DNA of 64,000 nt from Pinus tabuliformis (lineage: Eukaryota; Streptophyta; Pinopsida; Pinales; Pinaceae), in assembly GCA_031772625.1 (NCBI GenBank), contig CM062816.1:629106992-629170991 (forward strand), given 5' to 3'. Position numbers and translations under genes: made by a program. The notes beneath the pieces were generated by a model that was not told the DNA's origin, did not search any database, and worked only from the letters and a program-made list of their open reading frames with translations. Numbering within the stretch: position 1 is the first letter of the stretch; each line of letters starts with the position of its first letter. This document shows, one piece after another, positions 33,301 to 46,307 of the stretch.

Positions 33301-34219
33301 ATCAAGACAAAAGGTTCCTCAGTGCATTTTGGTCTAGTCTCTGGTCGATGTTGGACACCAAACTCACTAAGTCCACAACCTTCCATCCCCAAACTGATGG
33401 CCAGACAGAGGTTGTCAATAGTATGATCGTACACATTTTACGCATGTACAACTCAAAGAATCCACGCACATGGGATGACAGCCTCCCCTATATTCAACAT
33501 AGTTATAACTGGGCTCTCCACAGCTTGATTGGACACAACCCTTTTAAGGTGGGCTTGGGATTCTAGTCACTATGTCCCATTGATGTGGCCATGCCATTTG
33601 CAGCTACTTAGGTAGATTCAGCTCATGTCAAGTCTAAAATAGATAAGGCAAACAACTTCATTGAGCACATCCAACATATTCACCAGCAGGTCCACGACAT
33701 TATGGAGAAATCAAATGCCAAGTACAAGCAGCGACATGATCAACATCCAGTGCTGCACAAGTTTCAGGTGGGTGAAAAAGTCTGGTTGCATTTGAAAAAG
33801 GAACACCTTACCGAAGCCTATCAGAAACTCAGACCACTCTAATATGATCCTTAAACCATTACCAAGGATGTGGGAGACAATGCATTTGAGCTCAACATTC
33901 CCCCATTCCTTAGCCTACACCTAGTGTTCAATGCGGATTGCGTTCGACCATACTTTCCACCATTACTAGACACATCCGACATTGCAGAACAACTCACACC
34001 AATAGAGTTAAATCTAGATTGCATGGAACAAGCTGAAACTGATCAGATCATGGACACATAGATCAAGCACACTCGTCAGCAGAAGATCCAACTATATCAA
34101 GTTGTCAAAGCAGGCCAACTCCTTCACCAGGGAAAGTGGCTCACCAGGGACCAAGTTCAGGAGAAGTTTCCTCATCTCATGGAGGAAATCAACGCAATGG
34201 GGACCATTGCTTCCTAAGG
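30333..34219 (+). pseudogene. Gag C-terminus, protease, RT, RNase H and integrase of outer gypsy element
   Basis: Plus-strand order: zinc-knuckle-like WCELHKSSTHNTSEC (about 30590); protease region with DSG changed to NSR (FIVNSRSQKNLILVEVVK, about 30860); LLGQPYL; RT with HCQVKHSIDLTPGAPLPNGP, NRYPIPQINDLLDELKGGKY, WLVMLFGLTNAPATFMRLMD and catalytic YLDD (about 31905); RNase H (FEIDIDASDYAIGVVLTQHG; VIHTDYQPLQFIQ); integrase (SISMDYMSD, ISDQDKRFLSAFW, TFHPQTDGQTEVVN); tail FQVGEKVWLHLKKEHL. I see no chromodomain. Numerous stops and frameshifts make it inactive. It supplies the region missing from the inner element. Confidence 0.88.
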
Positions 34220-34228
34220 AGGAAGGAA

Positions 34229-34851
34229 TGATCAAGGTGGATATTGGTGGCCACCCACCAATTCCACTTGGATGCACACCATTGTTTCTTTTAGTATTTT
34301 CACTTTCCTTAATTGTAGCACAATTTAATATTTTTAGCAGTTTTTCAGGTCCTCAACTTCCGGAGTCATTTTGAGGCCCTAAACGAGGTTTTTTTGGAAA
34401 ACTAAGAACAACATGGGTCCATGGATTGTTGTTTCTCATCCCAATGTTTTAGTCCCCAAATAGATCTTTCTAACGAGGTATTGTGCGTGTCAAACGAAGA
34501 TTGTATGCCAAAGTTATGACCCGAGGAAGTTGATGTACCAATTTACCCAAAATAGGGCCCATAGTTTGGCGCTTCATCTCCTAGGGTTAGGTTTTTATAT
34601 GTTTAGGGTTTTCCATTATTTCTTAACAATAAATAGGCATTCAAGCTTCATTTTAAGAGAGTTCAGAGGCATGTAGCTGCCACATTTCTCTTCAGAGATA
34701 AGCTACCATCGCCCAAACAAGTGTATTTCCATTCTTGTTTGTAAGCATATTTCAGTATTTTAAATTAATGAAATGAAGTATTACTTCTGCTGCATCTCTA
34801 TATTTACGATTATCTCTATAATTTGTTTCATTCCTATTTAAATCGGGATCA
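34229..34851 (+). repeat. 3' LTR of outer gypsy element
   Basis: Starts TGATCAAGGTGG after the purine tract CCTAAGGAGGAAGGAA and ends TCGGGATCA. Followed by TATGG. Confidence 0.87.
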
Positions 34852-36351
34852 TATGGCACCAACTTAAAGATATATCAGAGCCCCTTGTATCATAACTCAC
34901 ACAATTGAAATGTTACGATATTTCACTGCTCATATATCCTCAGTTCTCTTAGCGCTTATCTCCTTGAGTGTTTTCCTTCTCATAGGACCGAGCCTTTGAC
35001 TAATGGCTTAGTGCGATATTGAAGCCCCTCTATATCGTAACTTCAACATACAAGATGTTACGATATTACTTAGTCCCGATATCCTTAGCTCCCTTTGTTC
35101 AACCCTTGGTCCCTTTAAGAGCCATATGACCATGTGGCAGGTAATATGAGAGCTCATTTTATCATAATTTCTTAACCATCATTTGCATAGGAGTTATGAT
35201 ATCTTCATCCTCTGATATTTCAACCTCTGATATGATGACATCACTTTCACACTTGGCGTCTCCTAAGAGGTCAGATGTGTCTAATTGATTTGTCCCACTG
35301 GGTCTCTGAAAATGCCGAAAAAGGATGCCACATGTCCATCGATATTGTATCATCATGCTGACATCACTTGCCACTTTAGCTTCTCAAGCCTAATGAGATG
35401 CCACCATGTGTCCTAAAAGACGAGAGAGAGAGAGTCCTGATTAGTATTGGTTTTGCATCAATTCCTTTGTTAACTTGCTCAACATTCCTCGGTGCTTTTA
35501 GAAATATCGGCTCTACTGGATATCATAATTTCTTAAAATACCACTGTTAAGTATTTATGATATTTTGATATCCCAAAGCTATGATATTTCAATGACCTCT
35601 AATGTTTTGATATCTCAGTATTTGATATCATCTTCTTCGATGCTCTGATCCAACCTACTTCGAGGTTCTGATATCAGGTCCCGATGTTCTCCTACCTTCG
35701 ATATTGTTCCTTCTGCTCTGGTTACCTTTGATATAGCTTGATTCGATGTTCATATGGCCTCCATATTTCGATATCCCGATATGAATTTCTCTAAGGTTCC
35801 AATATTGGAAGACCATAACTTTTGATTTAGGAGGCCTTTCTTAGACTTCCACACACCGTTGGAAATCTCTTTCAGAGAAATTTCTAATCGAGGAGGTCTG
35901 ATGTAAGATTTGAGCCCATCTGCTATCTATAAAAATGGTTTCAAACTCTCTTCCATTCTTAGCTCCTTGAATCTCCTTCTTGTGCCTGAAAACCTAAACT
36001 CCCAACCACCATAGTCATCATTTTATCGATTTTCCAATAATCATACTACTATGATGATTATATATAGAGCACTGTAGCAACCATGGGATTCCTCCTGAGT
36101 TAGACATATTCAGTATCTCAATGCTAACCCGATTACCATCATGGCTAGGGTATGGAACATCACTCCCAATATTTGTTGTGAAAATAAACCATGCTAGTCT
36201 AGTTGACATCAATGCCAACACTCCTGCCAACAGTTAGGGAATGCCAACTACCCAACACATCTCCTAGTATGATTTTTCACGTCATTGGAAACACACTTGT
36301 AGATATATTCACTAGGCCACTAACCATCCAGACTATGCCAACTATCAAACA
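34852..36351 (-). repeat. 3' LTR of the SIRE-like element, inner part
   Basis: Resumes the LTR interrupted at 25572 and matches about 41620-43113. It is crowded with GATAT and CGATAT words (about 34910-35810). Ends TATCAAACA just before a polypurine tract. Confidence 0.8.
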
Positions 36352-36363
36352 ATCTCTCCCTTT
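36352..36363 (-). other. Polypurine tract of the SIRE-like element
   Basis: Minus strand AAAGGGAGAGAT directly before the LTR start TGTTTGATAG. Confidence 0.75.
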
Positions 36364-37596
36364 AGCATTGATGGCAACACTTCAACCTTATATTCAATTT
36401 GATGGACACTCCACATGTTTCTTCCAAAATTCTCCTAGCGTGAACTACCAATGGCCTTCTCTCTTCTGCACACGCCATCCCAACTCCTCCACAAATTCTC
36501 TCCCCCTTTGACATCAATGGCAAGGGGCTACAACTACCTTATTTTCTCCCCATGCAATCATTAGCTGTAAAGACAAAGGTCTAGCTGTTAAGATATGAAT
36601 TTTGCTTTTCTGATATCTCTTCAAGGACTGTCATTATTTCTTCCCCACAACTCTTCTTTTTGCTAACACCTTATGGATGCTGGTTGAATACTTCTCAAAC
36701 TAATGTATCTCTTGTATTAGTTGAAAAGAAAAAATGATACCAATAAAACTACTCATGATATTGTTGCAACTACAAATACCAATCATTGATGATGCACTTC
36801 AACTTGCTCTTCTTCACTGCTACTAATTCATCTTCTTTTCTCACTTCTTTTAAGCATATTTACAATCAACACTGCTCCCTTTGAGATAAAGACTCAAAAT
36901 ATGGATTGATACTTAAGAAATACCAATTTAAAAAAAAAAAAAAATACAAATGGAACAATGTACCAATACAACTCTAATACTTCCACTTAGAAATAAATGT
37001 CCATTTTCACACAAGGTACTCCACATGATCCCAATCTATCAACTCCCATAGAAATACCAATTGAAAGACTAAGCAACATTGAAATCTTATACCAATTGTG
37101 TTTTATAAACACAAGATTGCTAGGCATAATCAAACTTGCAACTTAAATGAGATAAGGTATTTTACCCAAGATGAAAAACTTACATTTTCTCAGCAATATT
37201 CCTTAGTGAGGTTGCAAATTTTTGCCTGCTACTACTTATCAAAGTAGCCCCCTCGAGCCAATTCTCTCTAACCTAATACAAATTCTTTCTTGCATCTGCG
37301 TGGGGCCTGTTCTTGTGAAGCTGACTTGACTGTGGGCTTCTCATCATTCCAAACTTCTGCTGCAACTAATCTTCTTCTGACAACATAAAATGTTGTTGTG
37401 AAGTCTCCCTAAACTCATGCTCACTCCACTACATCTCTACTTTTCAATGCTGATACGTTCAAAATAAACCAATTTATTATTGTAATTATCAAGACAACAC
37501 AACCATACCTTCACCAATCAGATGCATATATACATTCATTCCTTTTAGCTTCCTACATCTGACTTATTTGGCCTCCCTTGAGGTCCTTCTCTTCCT
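36364..37596 (-). other. 3' internal non-coding part of the SIRE-like element
   Basis: The minus strand near 36500-36530 reads TTGCCATTGATGTCAAAGGG, a phrase common after pol in SIRE-type elements. No RT, integrase or RNase H similarity is found, and an A run of 14 lies near 36935. The coding region for pol appears deleted. Confidence 0.5.
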
Positions 37597-38170
37597 TTAT
37601 TGAAGAGAAATAGTGGATCTACTCCCCCCGAGCATATCATCCTCGTTCTTCTTCCATAACTTCAATGGTTGAGTCATGACATAGGAATTACCATCTTCCT
37701 TCTTCTTTACCCATGTTTGGGCCTTCTCTTGACTATGCAAGGCTAGAGGGATTTTTCCCTTCAATTCCTCTTTCTTCACCCTAGTCTTCTTGATGCCCTT
37801 CTGTCTTATAGTTGGGTTTGCTATAGGAGTAGGAGGATCATTCTTTTAATTTATTCCTCTTATTTCTAGCTTTCTCTTTTGATATTGAACATTGAAGACA
37901 ATTTTATTCATTTTCTCTTTTCTTCCTTTTTATCTTAGAATGTAGAGTTGCTACATTTGCATGAATATGCTCATAAGCATGCCATTTTTTCTCATTTTTG
38001 CAGCTAGCTATCTTGTGCTTGAGATTTCCATAGTTGTAGCATTCAACATGGCTTAAGAACGGGGCAGAGGAGTTACTATTATTGAAGATTATTTTTTCAA
38101 AACTCTTATCGCGGCCAACATGCCTTCTGCTAGACTCTTTATGCATCCTTGGTTTTCTACTACCCAACAC
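37597..38170 (-). pseudogene. Gag C-terminal part with zinc knuckle, SIRE-like element
   Basis: Minus strand reads SSAPFLSHVECYNYGNLKHK then IASC, a zinc knuckle C-x2-C-x4-H-x4-C with the second Cys changed to Tyr, followed by a Lys-rich tail. Further on comes QTWVKKKEDGN and LWKKNEDD, as found between knuckle and protease in SIRE-type gag-pol. The protease itself is not present. Frames are broken between the pieces. Confidence 0.65.
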
Positions 38171-38989
38171 ATCTTATTTGCTTGCATTCCATCTAGAGTA
38201 TATGGCTTTAATTCCAAAGTTATTGCAAGAAAAACAATACCCATAGAAAGGCTTTTATTGATAGGGGTTGCCTTTTCTTTGGAGCCTCGATCCTTAATAA
38301 GGAAGGGACCTTTGTTGGTTCTTCATGTGCCTTCGATGATAGCTTGCATTGCTACCTTGCACTCTTTCTTGCAACTACCTAGATCTCTTCTGCTGCACTA
38401 CTGGCTTCTACTTCTTAGTCTTCTACTAGTGCCTTTCCTTCTCTTGTTGCTGATGCTTTCCTTGCTGCTCTTGCTGTCCAATAACTTATTTTCCTTTTTT
38501 GTTGTTGGAACCCCAAGCTCCCTTTACATGGGAAGTTGATCCTTCGGCCTTTTCCTTATTGGAGCTAGGCTTTTCTTGAAACCCAAACCAACCTTGATGA
38601 GAGGGGATATTTTATTTTCAAGCATTTCATCTAATACTTTCTTTCTTCTCAAGCTTCTGATATTGAGACAAATATTTTGACTTTTCTAAGTCATGTCTCA
38701 ATGAGACTACTTCATTTTGTAGTCTCTCAAAATAATTTTCCTTCTCACTCAACTAATTAGTTAACATCCCATTCAATCTTCTAGCCTCTTCTTGTTGATA
38801 TTTTAGTTCATCCATTATTTTTCTCAAATTCTCATTCTCAAGATCATATATTTTCAGTTGGTCGTCTCACTTGATATTTTCCTCTCATAGGTCCTTAATA
38901 TCCTTTAGAGCTGAGATCAACCTCTTTCTAAAAAATATACTTTCATTTAGATACTTTTCTTCACTATCATATGTGCTAACTGAGTTAAC

Positions 38990-39676
38990 CTAAAGATCTA
39001 AAGCCATCTTTGTGTACATGGATTCTTCCACTAGTATAAGGGTTATACCTTTTTCATCAACACCTAGGGTATTCTCATTTTCTCCTATGGATGAGCACAC
39101 CGATAATATCTCTTCTTCCTCTGAGAATTCCTCATTTTGTATTGCTACTAAAGTGGATCTATCATCATTACAATTACTAGATGCATAGATATATCTATAT
39201 TCAAGTGATACACATGTACATATAGATAATGAAGGACCTATCTCTTTGCATTTATCACACAACAATAGCTTACCTTCTGAGTAAGATGATCTCCCTTCCG
39301 AGACTTCTTCATCATCAACCAAAGTGTCATGAGAAACAACTTCTGCATGTTTTGATTCATTACTAGAGAAGCAAGGCTCCTCAATCTCTTCTTCATCCAC
39401 ATGGCTATCTCCTCCATATAGACATTTTAGTCTGTCTAGCATTTCCCTTGTTGTCTCAAAATTCCTTACTTTGTCAGCATCTAGATTGGACAACTCTTTC
39501 ATGAAAACCTTCTTGGCTTTCTCTTCCTATCCACTCTTTTCTCCAATGAATATAGAGAGCCACATATCAACATCCAAGGCCATTAAATAAGCTACCATTC
39601 TAACCTTCCACAATTGATAGTCTGATCCATTTAAAAATGGAACTACTTCTATTGTTAGCCAACCTATATTAGCCAT
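38990..39676 (-). pseudogene. Gag N-terminal part, SIRE-like element
   Basis: From ATG 39676, about 50 bp after the primer binding site, one minus frame of about 228 codons has a single TAG (codon 50). It reads VVPFLNGSDYQLWKVRMVAY, LMALDVDMWLSIF, FMKELSNLDADKV and TTREMLDRLKCLYGGDSHV, the pattern of copia SIRE-type gag (F-GxNYxLWKxRM...). The usual helical middle is replaced at once by an acidic region EEEIEEPCFSS and a Cys pair LLCDKCKEIG, so an internal deletion is likely. It is the only strong coding remnant of this element. Confidence 0.75.
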
Positions 39677-39724
39677 TATTTCCCTTTATGATCTACCTTC
39701 TAGTAGTTAAGCTATTCCTGAAGG

Positions 39725-39742
39725 AACCTTACTCTGATACCA
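39725..39742 (-). other. Primer binding site of the SIRE-like element
   Basis: Minus strand TGGTATCAGAGTAAGGTT, two bases from the LTR; the first 11 bases match the tRNA-Met site. Confidence 0.85.
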
Positions 39743-39744
39743 AT

Positions 39745-42700
39745 TATTGGAAAAAATGTTAATATCAAGATGGGGGAGAATCAATATTAAGTCTAATTAA
39801 TGATTATTTATGCCAATTTCCTTTTCTTATTCAAACTTGGGAACCATCCATATAATATGGAAACAATCCGCAATCAACATATAAGCAAACACCATGAGCA
39901 TCATACACATGAGACATAAGGTTTTACATGGAAACCCTTTCGGGAAAAACCCACCAAATATTTTTGTTGTTATTGATGTAAAATGTGACCTCCTTCTCTA
40001 TTACATCAATCTATTTGTGAGCCACTACTCACAAGAAGCACCAACTTCCTTTGATTGTATTCTATCGCCCACTAGCAGGAAGCACCAATTCCCTCCTTTT
40101 GTAGAAACTTGTTCAGCTTACCTGAAGCATAATGTGAAGCTCCAACTTCACGGATTTGTTGCAAGCATGAACTTGTATCTACTTGGATTTATGAAAGAAC
40201 AAACTTGCAGGAGGCACAAACCACCAAGCCTTCTAGAGCTTCCACTAGATATGGAAGCACCAAATTCCTATATGCAAGCTTTGACCCACACTCCATAAGG
40301 AACTAATGTTCTATGTCTATGGAAAACACTTTGCCTGATATCAACTCTATTCTTCACAACCCTTGGCCCATGAAACACTCTCTGCACTCTACTTGCTCTG
40401 TAACAACTCACTATTCTTATCAACAACAATCACTCATCTCAGCCCTCATAGTACTCTATTCTCTACTCTTCATTTGCATAAAATTATCTCTCATTCTTAT
40501 ATACTTCAGGCTCTCTCAGCTTCTCACACCATAAACCCACATTTATCACAACCTTATTCACATAACACATGTATATTCAGCCTTTCTCACAGTAGCACTA
40601 ATTCTCTCAGGGTCCCTTACTTCTACTTTGGCTCTCTCGAGTCTATCTTTGTAGAACTGGATCACTTTCCCTTCTTCAACTGCACAGGCACCTTCAAACT
40701 TTCTCACATGACAACGCACTCTCTTGGGTCACTTTCGTCTACGTATTCACTCTCCTGTCTATCTATGCAAAAATAGCTCACTCAGCCTCATATGCAGCAG
40801 TGCATACAAAACACAAATCTCACACACAGTTAAGAACTCTATACAAAATGTTGTACACCCCTTCGTTTTCTCAAGTAGGCTCCTATGTTTTGTTCCTCTG
40901 CTGCACACTAGTCGATGCTGCCACACCTGTCCTTAATCCACACTACCCAAGTGTACCCCATCATGGCTCTTCCATTCTACTATTGCATCTGACTTGGTCT
41001 CTTCCACTATATTAAACATGAAAATTGACACTTGACTATTTCTCCATACTAAGAATTAATTCTCAGTCCACCTACACACTTTAACCAAGCATTGACGTTT
41101 ATGTGGTTACATCTCTTATCAGTGAGGCTTTCTATGCTTATTCATGGTTTCACACAGCTTGGATGTACTTCAAAATGAATTCTCTGTTGAACATTGTCCT
41201 CGTTACCTTGTCTTAGTGCGTTTTGTAGATCCATCTAACTCTATATACCAACTCTGCGAATTTGCATTTTTTCTTCGGCTACCCACCCATTCATCCATTT
41301 AACTCACTAAGGCATGCATCAGAGCATAGAGATGGATTGTCTCACCTCAAGGAAAACTTAACAATCTTTTTTGAAAATCATGGTCCTTTATACCTTGACC
41401 CAATGATCTTTAACAGTTGCCATTACTCTTGGTACCAACTCCTCTACATGATTTTGGTCCTTGCTACCAACTCATCCATCCATTAAGCTCAACATACTGC
41501 TCCATCAAAACTTCAACATATCATAACTAACACAAGGGAAATGTTACGATATTGCACTGCTCCGATATCCTTAGCCCCCTTGTCCCTTGGTTCCTTGAGA
41601 ATTTTCTTTCTCATATGACCAAACCTGTGACCATCATCTTAGAGCTATATCAGAGCCACTTTGTATCGTAACTCACATAATTGAAATTTTACGATATCGC
41701 ACTACTTTGATATCCTTAGCTCCCTTAGCGCTTAGCTCCTTGAGTGTTTTCCTTCTCATAGGATAGAGTCTTTAACTGACGACTTAGCACTATATCAAAG
41801 CCCCTCTTTATCGTAACTTCAACAAACAACATGTTACGATGTTACTTAGTCCCGATATCCTTAGATCCCTTTGTTAAGCCCTTGGTCCCTTTAAGCTCCA
41901 TACAACCATGTTCTAGGTAATATTAGAGCCCCCTTTACCATAACTTCTTAACCATCATTTTCACAAGAAATAGGATATCCTCATCCTCTGACATGTTGAC
42001 GTCACTTTCACAGTTGGCATCTCCTGAGGGGTGACATGTGTCATGCTCATTTTGTCCCATTGGGCCTATGAAAATGCTGAAACAACATGCCATGTTTCCA
42101 CCGATATTGTCTTGTCATGCTATCACCACTTGCCACTACAACGTCTCGGTCCCAATGACATGCTACCATGTGTCTTATAGGAGGGGAGAGAAAGAGTCCC
42201 GATTAGCCTTGGATTTGCATCAATTCCTTTGTTAACTTGTTTGACATTCCTCGACACTTTTAGTAATATTGGTCTTGATGGATATCGTAACTTCTTAAAA
42301 TATTGCTGTTAAGAAGTTCCGATATTACGATATCCCAGACCTTCGATATTCCAATGACCTATGATATTCTGATATCTCAGTCTTTGATATCATTTGCTTC
42401 AATGCTCTGATCCAGCCTGCTCCAAGCTTCCAATATGAGGTCCCGATGTGCTCCGACCTCTGATATTCTTCCTTTAGCTTTGCTGACCTCCGATATAACT
42501 TCCTTCAATGTTTTGATTGCCTCTAGCTTCTAATATTTGGATTTGACCTGCTCTGAGGTTCTTCTATCATAAGACTATAAATTTTGATCTACGAGGCCAT
42601 TTTTAGACTTTCGCACAACACCGGAAAGCTCTTTTAGATCACTTTCCAATGGAGGAGGTACGATGTAAGATTTGAGTGCATATTCTGTCTATAAAATCAG

Positions 42701-43113
42701 ATGTAAACTCTCTTTCATTATGAGCTCCTTGACTCTTCTCGTTGTCCCTGAAATCTTGAACTCGCAACCACCATAATCATCATTTTGTGGATTTTCAAAT
42801 AATACTTCTATTATGATGATTCTCTGCAGAGCATTGCAGCAACCATGTGATTCCTTCTAGGCTCAACACATCAAGCATCTCGATGCTATCCCAATTACCA
42901 TCATGGCTAGGGTAGGGAACATCACTGCCAACATTTGCTGTGACAAGAAACCATGCTAGTTTGGTTAACATCAATGTCAACACTCATGCCTATAGTTAGA
43001 CAATGGCAACTTCCCAACACATCTCCTAGCATGATTGTGGACATCAATGCCAACACACTTGTATATGTCTTGGCTAGGCCACTAGCCATCCAGACAATGG
43101 CAACTATCCAACA
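39745..43113 (-). repeat. 5' LTR of the SIRE-like element (uninterrupted copy)
   Basis: 3369 bp, plus-strand ends TATTGGAAA and CAACTATCCAACA. It shows what the left LTR looked like before the gypsy insertion. GATAT-rich section at about 41540-42560. Confidence 0.82.
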
Positions 43114-46100
43114 AACTTCTATCCCACAAATTACCCTTGAGATTTCTTTTCTATCCATTTTAAGAACAAACATAAATTTTTAGCTTATAGACACATGAAA
43201 AAAAGATCTAGATAACTTTAATAAATTAATCCTAAAAAAACAAAACTCTAATTCCCAAGGTATTTTTCAAATGCACTAGACTCTTAGAGTGTGAAACATG
43301 GATCTCTCATTGAAATAAGAATATGGATAACCTAAATTTTTATATAAATATTAATTTAACAACAATTTTATGATAAATATGTCCTAGATTTCCAAAATAA
43401 GTTCATCCTCATTCCTAAAACTAAATAGAAGTTGAAAGGAAAAACACAACCAAAAAGAAAAAATGAAATGAAATTTTAATATCATTTATAGAAGTTTATT
43501 CATTTATATTTACAAGTTATATTATTTTACATATTAATAAATACAAATTATTTATAGAAAAATCAACTAGAAACATTTAATAGTTATATGAAATATAATC
43601 CAAAGAGGTAAAATCTAGCTTTAATATTAATGGGTTTTGGCTGAAATTATATTACTTATATGAATGGATGTACTCTTGTTGGACAACAAACTGTGACCTA
43701 TTTTTGTGTTCTAAAGGTTTCTTCATAGTACAATTCTAGGCACAACATGACAGGAAAAAAATTATAAATGAAGGACTATGGTTCTAGGGTGGAGTTGCGA
43801 TTTTTGTGACCCCATGGTTTCTATGGTTCGATGCAAAAAAATATGATGGTAACAAAAGTCCTAGTTTGGGTAAGGTTACCAATCCCCCCCCTTCCTTTTT
43901 GACATCCTTAGGTGTTACAGGATATAAGAAATAAATTAGGAAAATTCAAAAAAATAGACCTAGAGAAAACATCAAAAATAATTTTTACTTTTGTCAGGAT
44001 ATGTGTAGAGATCAACCTTAGTAAAATTCTCCCAAATCATCTTCTTATAAAATAATTTTAGTGGGCACAGGTGTAGACTATGATAATGTTATTTTTAGAT
44101 GTCGAACTTGCTTCTATGTAAGACATCTTCAAAAATCACTCACACAAGAAAAAAGACACCAAAAAATAAAAGAGGCAAGTTTCAAAGCGAAAGGGGTGAT
44201 AGCTTCCAAACAACATAGAAGATGAAGAATACAAGCCCAAGGAAATTCATCAAAATTTAGTAGTACAAAATCAACCTGGAAGCCAACCAAATGGTAGTGA
44301 AGGGGACAAATCTGAACCAATGGGCATCACCTAGAAGGGGGACAAACTCAACAATGATGATAGTTACAGAGCAACAGAAAGGCGGATTACCCATAGAAAA
44401 ATATCTGGGAGGGACAAAGAGACCCCATGCATATGACAACTTGGAATAGAAAATGAAATACCCTGTAAATGGAAGATGATAAATTAGAAAGAGTCATAAC
44501 CACTACAAATCAAGGAGTTTGGTGAAAGATATATAAAAAGAAAGGGAAAAAAGAAAAATTAAGTGATTTTTATCACTCTTAGTCCCATTAAAATTTTATA
44601 TATCTTTTATATTTTTTTTATAATAGTACATTTCAAATACACAATTATATGATTGAATGCCTTAAAACATGTGCAAAATGTAATTTTTTTACATGCCTTT
44701 AATTTGAATGAAGTTATGATTTTTTCCTCCCAAAAATAAATACTTATATGAAATATTTAATTCATATTTTCATATAATTTTATTATATATACAATAATGT
44801 CTTTTATATATATATAAATTATACAATAATGTCTCTTATATATATATATATTAACATCAATCTCTTGATTATATATGGAATTTTATTATTTTTTAAATAA
44901 AAATTAAGATATATATTTTTAATAGATTTATAATCACATAATGGAAAATTAGTGAAAATATATTTGAATTGTTTTATAATTAAGTAAATTTTATTTATAT
45001 TTTTTTATAATAAAGAATTAAATTTTACTTTATATGTGGTAGTGTGTAAAGATTTATTTTAAATTTGAGTCTATTAAATTTAGGGAGGGACTAGGGATGT
45101 GAATATTTTTTAGTGAAAAATAAAAAAAAAATAGAGATTTAGAATTAAGATATATATTGAAAATATATATTCTTTCTTGGGATAGCTCAATTAACTTATT
45201 TTTATTAATAATATTTTTTTAAATATTACATGTCAATTCAATATTAAGTGTCTAAAAGAATTACACATCTCTTTGTACTTGAATTAGAATGCACCAAAAT
45301 ATCTCTGTCTCCTCTATATAAAAATATTTAGAGAAATTTTTCATTTAAATTTTTGTTTTAAATGTTATATATCAATGGCATATTAAACATCAAAAAATTT
45401 CAAGAATTAAGATGTACCAATCCAATAATAAAACATGCCTTTGCCTCTTTCTTCTATATATAAATATTTCATTTATAAGTTACATTAAAATTTTAAAAAT
45501 GACTTATAAATTCCATATTGAATCATAAAAGATTACTTATCTTTCTCCTATTAAAACCTTAAAAAAACTATAAACTAAATTAATTCTTGGTTTTAATAAA
45601 ACTATAAACTAAATTAATTCTTTTCCTTTTAATTATTTTATTTTTCAATTTAAATTTGAATTTAAATTGATGTAAAATTGGAAAAAAAACAAAATATTTA
45701 ATTTGTAAAGGCTAATACTTTTTTATTTTATTTTATTACTATCATTTAATTTAATAAAATAAATACTATTTTATTATTATTTAATGTAATGTTACAAGGA
45801 TATCCCTTCATAAGTTTCTCCCCATATTGAGTCTAGAACTCAACATATAAATAAAATCTCCTTCCTCACGAATGGTATATCCCCTTATATTGATAATGAT
45901 AATATTAATAAATGAAAAAGTAATTTTTTTTTTTTTTTTATATTTTAAAATTTTGTAATAAATATTTTCGTTGATATGTGCTCTTATTTCGACCTTAGAT
46001 GGATGTATTGAGACTGATCCGAATAAGCTTCGTCTGATCTCCACCCATGCGTTGGTGAGACCGCATCAGCAATAGGCCATGTTGACAGCGCCAAGCCACC

Positions 46101-46307
46101 ATAACATTTGCGGAGAGTGCGGGCCATATAAGCATCGCCACATGTTAAAATTAAAATAATTATATCAAATATTATTAAGCATTAAATTTTAACTTAAAAC
46201 ATTAAATATTAAACATAAAGATTTAAAATATTAAACTTTAACCATGGATAAGAATATTAAACATAAAATTATAAAATTAAATTAAACATTTAAAAATTTT
46301 AACACTT
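43114..46307. other. AT-rich, no gene seen
   Basis: Mostly very AT-rich. A 33-bp direct duplication (ACTATAAACTAAATTAATTC) lies near 45565-45620. A less AT-rich patch at about 45960-46140, read on the minus strand, runs into a T-run on the plus strand (45926-45942), which would be a poly-A tail; it may be an old retroposed fragment but I cannot identify it. Confidence 0.55.

Larger units (their letters stand above)
25573..34851 (+). mobile_element. Ty3/gypsy retrotransposon (outer), full length but decayed
   Basis: LTRs 25573-26194 and 34229-34851, primer binding site, gag, protease, RT, RNase H, integrase and polypurine tract are all present on the plus strand. Flanks are TATGA and TATGG, a target duplication with one change. 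The sequence on each side is continuous with the unbroken right LTR of the SIRE-like element near 41620, proving insertion there. A related element sits in its gag at 26923-30327. Confidence 0.9.
23716..43113 (-). mobile_element. SIRE-like Ty1/copia element, gag only, with nested gypsy elements in its 3' LTR
   Basis: Two similar LTRs flank a short internal region: right LTR 39745-43113 (5'), left LTR 23716-25572 plus 34852-36351 (3', split by a 9.28-kb insertion). Without the insertion the left LTR is about 3.35 kb, matching 3369 bp on the right. Primer binding site, gag remnants and polypurine tract follow in that order on the minus strand. No protease, integrase or RT is seen. Flanking pentamers TGCTT and AACTT agree at three of five bases, so the target duplication is decayed. 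The LTRs are visibly diverged, making this the oldest layer of the nest. Confidence 0.8.

Noticed and set aside
38120..38539. 139-codon plus frame with a hydrophobic Leu-rich end
   Set aside because: Antisense to the gag C-terminal region of the SIRE-like element; the Leu-rich part comes from a pyrimidine-rich strand.
45808..46140. Minus-strand fragment with a long A run, considered as a SINE or processed pseudogene
   Set aside because: No Pol III boxes, no target duplication and no protein match; noted only within the AT-rich stretch.
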